A stretch of 9,775 nt of DNA from an uncultured bacterium (GTDB lineage Bacteria; Bacillota; Clostridia; Oscillospirales; Acutalibacteraceae). Under the pieces are notes generated by a model, which did not search any database, was not told where the DNA came from, and worked only from the letters and a program-made list of their open reading frames with translations. The first letter of the stretch is position 1, and every line of letters begins with the position of its first letter. Shown here piece after piece: positions 6,410 to 9,775 of this stretch. The DNA lies in contig CAJMOH010000073.1 in the NCBI GenBank assembly GCA_905215055.1, positions 1 through 9,775 of the forward strand, written 5' to 3'. The translations under genes and the position numbers were made by a program.

Positions 6410-7568
6410 TCTTGTTTTACGAAGGTATTCTTTCCAACTTGAACCAACCTTGCATGTTCTGCAACTGGACGATTTCGCTTTACAAAAATGATTTTCAAAC
6501 GCTTACGACTCAATTACATTGCCATTCAGGTTACTCAAACATTGGTTTACCACTATACATCCCTTGGAAGGAAACATCTTCTATTGAAGAAACTCTCTCA
6601 TCCGGGAATCATAATCTTTCAAAAGAGAATGACTAGTACATTGGTTTTTACCTTTTTTCCGGCACATCAATACCGTCCTAATTAACCGCGCTTTCGTATT
6701 TGGCCTTTTGGCTCTAATCATGCTTTAATAAGCTTTAGAATCTAACGGTTTTAAAACAGATCCGTGCCTTTTTGGTTTCCTACTCTCTGAGGTTGAATCA
6801 GAATCAGGAACCTTCCTTCTATATATTATTTTAAATCTATATCAGTCTGCGAAATGTGAGTCCGCAGACTCCAAATTCTGAGGTTCCATTTGATCCATCG
6901 GACCCACCCGCCTTTCTGCAATGAGAATATTTGCTCGCTTCGCACTTTTGGGGCCGCGCTGCTTTTCCTTTTTTCACCGCCATTTTGCGGCTACTGACTG
7001 ACCAGAAAAGCTCCCTTTCTTGTTTTTGGGATACACTCCAAATCCATTCCAGGTTTTCTTTAATACAGCCCTTGATTCAAATTCCACTCCTCGCCGTTTT
7101 CACTCTGGAACGCTTCCATTCTGCTTGGAAATACTTTTTCCAAACGCAACTCTTGAAAAAACTTCTCCTGAAAAACAATTTTCTCAAAATGGTTCTCCTT
7201 GTGTTTGGCAAGGCATTTGAAAAATCGCTTTGCTGAGTTACTCAGCGGAGATCCACGGTTCTTCTGCACGATGTGTTTCTTAGGAAAATCTTGCTTGATT
7301 CCCATGCCCTGTGTGTTGAAAAGTTATCTCTTTTAAAAATTTCTCTTCTCTTTAAAAGATCACTTTCCCCGGTAGGGGGTTCGCAAGCTCCCTTGAAAGC
7401 ACTCTCTTCTGAAAAGAAGGCAGATCCTTGTTGGGAGAAGCAAATTCAATCAGCGGTTTTGGAAAACTGTCACATCCCATTGCTGGTTGAAAGCCCTGTT
7501 CCACTTACTTCCGGCCTTTGCGAAGCTGCTGTTGAAGATTTCGTAGATGTTCTCTATCTCTTATCTTC
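6377..7568 (-). ncRNA. Candidate long non-coding RNA (about 1.2 kb), strongly promoted
   Basis: This region runs from a consensus promoter to a strong terminator on the minus strand without a convincing gene. It is clearly more AT-rich than the neighbouring genes. Several local structures are visible: a 5'-end stem GCGAAG/CTTCGC (7570-7565 with 7525-7520) enclosing AGAT/ATCT; CTTTTAAA/TTTAAAAG near 7350; a GCTGAGTnACTCAGC palindrome near 7240; GGAACCT/AGGTTCC (6887-6881 with 6813-6807) enclosing an 8-bp AGTCTGCG/CGCAGACT hairpin (6870-6863 with 6851-6844); TCTTC-AATA-GAAGA (6590-6577); and TTGCA/TGCAA (6464-6450). Short open stretches exist, the longest 81 codons (7305-7060), but none has a proper ribosome binding site. 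I looked for tmRNA, SRP RNA, RNase P RNA, 6S RNA and group II intron motifs and recognised none. It could instead be a decayed gene or mobile element whose promoter survives. Confidence 0.4.
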
Positions 7569-7574
7569 GCCCTT

Positions 7575-7603
7575 ATTATAGCGCGCCGTATCCAGTTTGT
7601 CAA
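7575..7603 (-). promoter_or_regulatory. Consensus rRNA-class promoter with A-rich UP-like element
   Basis: On the minus strand TTGACA (7603-7598) and TATAAT (7580-7575) are both exact consensus with a 17-bp spacer. Just upstream (about 7607-7634) lie A-tracts in the order AAAAAAATTAAAAAAA then GAAAAATA, resembling an UP element for the RNA polymerase alpha subunits. The predicted start is near 7568. It points into the gene-poor region 7568-6377. Confidence 0.88.
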
Positions 7604-7652
7604 TAGTATTTTTCAAGTTTTTTTAATTTTTTTATGGAAAATATGGAGGGGC

Positions 7653-7681
7653 TTGATTTTTCCCGCTTCTTCAGGTAGAAT
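7653..7681 (+). promoter_or_regulatory. Upstream promoter of the DUF1292 gene
   Basis: TTGATT (7653-7658) and TAGAAT (7676-7681) are 17 bp apart, with start near 7688. It lies exactly 50 bp upstream of the second promoter for the same gene. Confidence 0.55.
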
Positions 7682-7702
7682 AGGGATTGTTAAAAACTCC
7701 GC

Positions 7703-7731
7703 TTGACTACACCGGGTTTTTACGGTACAAT
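7703..7731 (+). promoter_or_regulatory. Proximal promoter of the DUF1292 gene
   Basis: TTGACT (7703-7708) and TACAAT (7726-7731) are 17 bp apart. The start is predicted near 7738, giving a leader of only about 24 nt before the ATG at 7762. Confidence 0.75.
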
Positions 7732-7761
7732 GTCGGTGACGAAAGGAGCGTGAACCCCACG

Positions 7762-8061
7762 ATGGATCATGAATATGAAGCTGACCTTCTTACCCTGTTG
7801 GACGACGAGGGCCAGGAGCACGAGTTTGAAATTATCGACGAGCTGGAAAACGACGACGGCCATTTTCTGGCGCTGGTTCCCACCCAGCAGGAGGCCGACG
7901 AGCTTGTTTCCGACGCGGAGACCTACTATATTTTTGAAGTGATCGAAGAGGACGGCGAGGAACAGCTGCAGGAGGTTGAGGACGACGAGCTTCTGGATAA
8001 GCTGGCCGCGATCTTTGAGGAGCGCTTTAACGAAGCCTATTTTGACGAGGACGAGGAATAA
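7762..8061 (+). CDS. DUF1292-family (YrzB-like) acidic protein (99 aa)
   Basis: Small cytoplasmic protein of the DUF1292 family, widespread in Firmicutes and of unknown biochemical function. The N-terminal core, about residues 1-75, has the family's alternating pattern of a beta-strand 'LLTLLDDEGQEHEFEIIDEL' followed by a 'HFLALVP' strand and a 'YYIFEVIEEDGEE' strand; the rest is an acidic helix. It is extremely acidic: 40 of 99 residues are Asp or Glu, against one Lys and one Arg. I start at ATG 7762 because the family core begins there; the frame stays open back to 7687, but those residues are unrelated and overlap the promoter. AAGGAG (7743-7748) is 13 nt from the ATG, longer than usual, and the spacer can form a CGTG/CACG hairpin. 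Family members often sit near ruvX or alaS, but those are absent here. Confidence 0.9.
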   Translation: MDHEYEADLLTLLDDEGQEHEFEIIDELENDDGHFLALVPTQQEADELVSDAETYYIFEVIEEDGEEQLQEVEDDELLDKLAAIFEERFNEAYFDEDEE

Positions 8062-8340
8062 TGTTCCCTGTTCTGGGATAGGATGGAAGAAGGGCGGTTC
8101 CTGAAGGGACCCTGTTCCCCCTCTTGCGTCTGATAATTTTCCTGCCCGATACGCGGACTGTGCACATATAACCCTACACTCGATTGAAAGGGAGTCCTGA
8201 CTCCGCCTGCGGATTGCAGACCTCCCGGCACGGCTTTGTCCGGCTGCTGGAGGAAGGGAGCGTGAACCACGCGGGGGGACACCCACCTGCTTTTATGTAG
8301 CAGGTTATTGAGTTGCACGATACGGTCGGGCGGGATTTTT
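8062..8340 (+). ncRNA. Hairpin-rich gene-free stretch; candidate structured RNA
   Basis: The first ~50 nt after the DUF1292 stop hold nothing I recognise. From 8141 there is a possible long-range closing stem, CCTGCCCGA (8141-8149) with TCGGGCGGG (8326-8334), nine pairs with one G-U, followed by ATTTTT. Inside are GTGCA/TGCAC (8160-8164/8314-8318), GGAGT-CCTG-ACTCC (8191-8204), the competing TCCG-CCTG-CGGA (8202-8213), CCTCC/GGAGG (8221-8225/8249-8253), GCGTG-AAC-CACGC (8260-8272) and ACCTGCT/AGCAGGT (8285-8291/8299-8305). GTTCCCCC (8114-8121) could also pair with GGGGGGAC (8273-8280), which would cross the closing stem. A weak -10-like GATAAT (8132-8137) lies just before the closing stem but lacks a matching -35. 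It may be an independent small RNA or a structured 3' UTR of the DUF1292 transcript. I could not match it to 6S, SRP, RNase P, T-box or a known riboswitch. Confidence 0.35.
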
Positions 8341-8351
8341 ACGCATTCTAA

Positions 8352-8380
8352 AAGAGCGGATTTGATTTCCGCTCTTTTTC
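8352..8380 (+). terminator. Intrinsic terminator before the oxidoreductase gene
   Basis: AAGAGCGGA (8352-8360) pairs perfectly with TCCGCTCTT (8368-8376) around a 7-nt loop, followed by a T-rich tail. It ends the DUF1292 transcript or the candidate RNA and insulates the oxidoreductase gene. Confidence 0.88.
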
Positions 8381-8427
8381 TTTGCTTTAAAACAGGTTTT
8401 TTGAGGAGAAAAAGTGAAAAAAATCCC

Positions 8428-8456
8428 TTGACTTTTGGTGTCCGATGCGGTATGAA
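8428..8456 (+). promoter_or_regulatory. Sigma-A-type promoter of the oxidoreductase gene
   Basis: TTGACT (8428-8433) and TATGAA (8451-8456) are 17 bp apart. The start is near 8463, giving a leader of about 79 nt that begins directly with a hairpin. Confidence 0.7.
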
Positions 8457-8465
8457 TATGGAAGG

Positions 8466-8500
8466 AACAACGGGGTTTCCCCCGTTGCCCGGTTGTTTTT
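8466..8500 (+). promoter_or_regulatory. Leader hairpin, possible attenuator
   Basis: CAACGGGG (8468-8475) pairs perfectly with CCCCGTTG (8480-8487) around a TTTC loop at the very 5' end of the transcript. An alternative pairing of AACAAC and GGG with CCC and GTTGTT (to about 8497) would end next to a T-run. The two folds compete, so the leader could attenuate transcription, or the hairpin may simply stabilise the mRNA 5' end. Confidence 0.4.
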
Positions 8501-8541
8501 CCTGATAGTACAAAATTTAAGAAAATAGAGGAGGACTTTTT

Positions 8542-9666
8542 ATGATTGACGGCAAAGTAGCGGTTGCGGTTGTGGGTTGCGGCGGTATGGGCGGCGGCCA
8601 TGCCGTGGCAATTTCCACCGGCAGCGGACAGGCTCTGTGGATGACCGACGGTTCCAAGGGCCGCGAACTGCTCCCCGGCGACACAGACCTGACCACCAAG
8701 ATGGTTCTGGCCGGCACCTATGACATCAAAGAGGACCGCCAGGAATGGGCCAGAAAGCAGGGCTTCTCCACCTATAACAGCTTCGAGGAAATTTTGGCGG
8801 ACGACCGGGTGGACGTGGTGCTGGTAGCCACCCCCAACGACAGCCACAAGGAGCTTTCCATTCGGGCTATGCGGGCCGGCAAACATGTGCTCTGTGAAAA
8901 GCCTGTCATGATGAGCAGCAAGGACCTGGAGGACGTAATGGCTGTTGCCAAAGAGACCGGCAAGGTATTCTATCCCCGGCAGAACCGCCGCTGGGACAAG
9001 GACTATCTGACCATGAAGAAGGTCTACGAGGAAAAGCTGATCGGCAATGTGTTCCACATTGAGTCCCGGTATCATGGGTCCCGGGGTATCCCCGGCGACT
9101 GGCGCGGCATTAAGGAAAAGGGCGGCGGCATGATGTTTGACTGGGGCGTGCATCTGCTGGACCGGATTGTTCTCATGGTCCCCGAGAAGATTAAAAAGGT
9201 CTACGCCAAGATGACCCACGTCACCAACGACGAGGTGGATGACGGCTTTATCATGAACATGGTTTTTGAAAGCGGTCTGACCGCCACGGTGGAAGTGGGT
9301 ACCTGCAACTTCATCACCCTTCCCCACTGGTATCTGTGCGGCGATCAGGGCACGGCGGAAATTAAGGATTTCCGTGATCCCGGCCGGATGGTGGTGCTTC
9401 GCAGCTGGGAGGACAAGGACGCCACTCCCATCCTGATGGGCGAGGGTCTCTCCAAGACCATGGCTCCCCGGAACCCCGACTCTGTGGACGAGCTGCCTCT
9501 TCCTGATTTGGAGTATGACCGGAATCAGCTCTACTCCAACCTGTGCGACGTAGTGCTGGGCAAGGCCGAGCAGATCGTCAAGCCTGAGGAGGCTCTGCGT
9601 GTTCTCCGTTTGATGGAGGCCGCTCTGGAATCTGACGAAAAGGGCATTGTGGTGGATTTCGAGTAA
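8542..9666 (+). CDS. Gfo/Idh/MocA-family NAD(P)-dependent oxidoreductase (374 aa)
   Basis: Predicted cytoplasmic dehydrogenase acting on a sugar, sugar acid, inositol or related polyol. The N-terminal Rossmann domain begins with VAVVGCGGMG (residues 8-17), the dinucleotide-binding glycine motif. VLVATPNDSHKELSIRAM (93-110) and CEKPVMM (118-124) are hallmark segments, the latter containing the catalytic-site K120 of the EKP motif. DWGVHLLD (200-207) supplies the conserved D and H204 in the C-terminal substrate domain. The length is near the upper end for the family because a ~20-residue polar insertion (about 33-52) separates the first helix from the second strand. ATG at 8542 follows AGAGGAGG with a 7-nt spacer. 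It is monocistronic, with its own promoter, leader hairpin and terminator, so genomic context gives no substrate. A regulatory or non-enzymatic role is less likely because the key residues are intact. Confidence 0.93.
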   Translation: MIDGKVAVAVVGCGGMGGGHAVAISTGSGQALWMTDGSKGRELLPGDTDLTTKMVLAGTYDIKEDRQEWARKQGFSTYNSFEEILADDRVDVVLVATPNDSHKELSIRAMRAGKHVLCEKPVMMSSKDLEDVMAVAKETGKVFYPRQNRRWDKDYLTMKKVYEEKLIGNVFHIESRYHGSRGIPGDWRGIKEKGGGMMFDWGVHLLDRIVLMVPEKIKKVYAKMTHVTNDEVDDGFIMNMVFESGLTATVEVGTCNFITLPHWYLCGDQGTAEIKDFRDPGRMVVLRSWEDKDATPILMGEGLSKTMAPRNPDSVDELPLPDLEYDRNQLYSNLCDVVLGKAEQIVKPEEALRVLRLMEAALESDEKGIVVDFE

Positions 9667-9686
9667 CCCACTGGATCTCCTGACAC

Positions 9687-9718
9687 AAAACCCCGGAACA
9701 GCGTGTTCCGGGGTTTTT
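9687..9718 (+). terminator. Intrinsic terminator after the oxidoreductase gene
   Basis: AAAACCCCGGAACA (9687-9700) pairs with TGTTCCGGGGTTTT (9704-9717) around a GCG loop, ending in a T-run. The stem is flanked by A and T runs, so it can work in both directions. Confidence 0.93.
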
Positions 9719-9740
9719 CATTGCTGCCTTTAGGCTTAAC

Positions 9741-9764
9741 AAAACCCCTGGTTCAACCAGGGGT
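9741..9764 (-). terminator. Terminator of a converging minus-strand gene beyond the right edge
   Basis: On the minus strand ACCCCTGGT (9764-9756) pairs perfectly with ACCAGGGGT (9752-9744), followed by TTT and then G. The 3-nt loop and short T-run make it a moderate terminator. Its gene would lie to the right of the window. Confidence 0.65.
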
Positions 9765-9775
9765 AAATAAAAAAG

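Noticed and set aside
6388..6636. 82-codon plus-strand open frame starting inside the terminator stem
   Set aside because: It starts within a terminator hairpin, has no ribosome binding site and no recognisable domain.
7060..7305. 81-codon minus-strand open frame (MGIKQDFPKK...) in the AT-rich unit
   Set aside because: The only purine-rich site is about 2 nt from the ATG, the Lys/Glu/Phe composition follows from A-rich DNA, and I recognise no family. It is kept as a minor possibility inside the RNA candidate, not called as a gene.
7273..7581. 102-codon plus-strand open frame across the AT-rich unit
   Set aside because: It has no ribosome binding site or plus-strand promoter and runs antisense through the strong minus-strand promoter.
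8088..8100. GGGCGGTTCC segment resembling part of a T-box sequence
   Set aside because: It lacks the full conserved T-box core, specifier stem and a downstream amino-acid or tRNA-synthetase gene.
8305..9327. 340-codon minus-strand open frame opposite the oxidoreductase
   Set aside because: The plus-strand protein has intact Gfo/Idh/MocA motifs, promoter, ribosome binding site and terminator; the antisense frame has none.
1..9775. CRISPR array, insertion sequence, phage or plasmid genes
   Set aside because: No regularly spaced repeats, transposase, integrase or replication gene was seen.

Overview
The window looks like a chromosomal segment from a moderately GC-rich Gram-positive anaerobe of the Clostridia, probably Oscillospiraceae-like. 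This rests on gene content (paired LytR-CpsA-Psr ligases, a GtrA membrane protein, SecG, a DUF1292 protein), strong AGGAGG-type ribosome binding sites, 17-bp-spaced sigma-A promoters and many intrinsic terminators. The assignment is an inference; no marker gene fixes the genus.

Minus strand, read right to left. An AT-rich region (about 7568 down to 6377) starts at a near-perfect rRNA-class promoter, ends in a strong terminator and has no convincing gene; I propose it is a long non-coding RNA of about 1.2 kb. Next comes a small HD-domain hydrolase with its own promoter and terminator, then a GtrA-family flippase-like membrane protein with its own promoter. A promoter overlapping the gtrA stop codon then drives two tandem LCP-family wall-polymer ligases and a sugar nucleotidyltransferase, spaced 17 and 32 bp apart. 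An intergenic stretch rich in inverted repeats follows, then secG with its promoter and a terminator, a GNAT acetyltransferase, and the first 40 codons of what looks like a methionine gamma-lyase/aluminium-resistance-family enzyme that runs off the left edge.

Plus strand, right part. A very acidic DUF1292 protein is served by two tandem promoters. After it lies a gene-free, hairpin-rich stretch (8062-8376) ending in an intrinsic terminator, which may hold a second structured RNA. A Gfo/Idh/MocA-family oxidoreductase follows with its own promoter, a leader hairpin and a terminator. The right edge carries a terminator for a gene converging from outside the window.

Functional picture: the GtrA, LCP, LCP and nucleotidyltransferase genes fit together as a cell-envelope glycopolymer module (activated sugar, lipid-linked sugar translocation, polymer attachment to peptidoglycan). 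SecG belongs to general secretion. The remaining genes are metabolic or unknown. The most unusual part is the strongly promoted, apparently non-coding region at 6377-7568.
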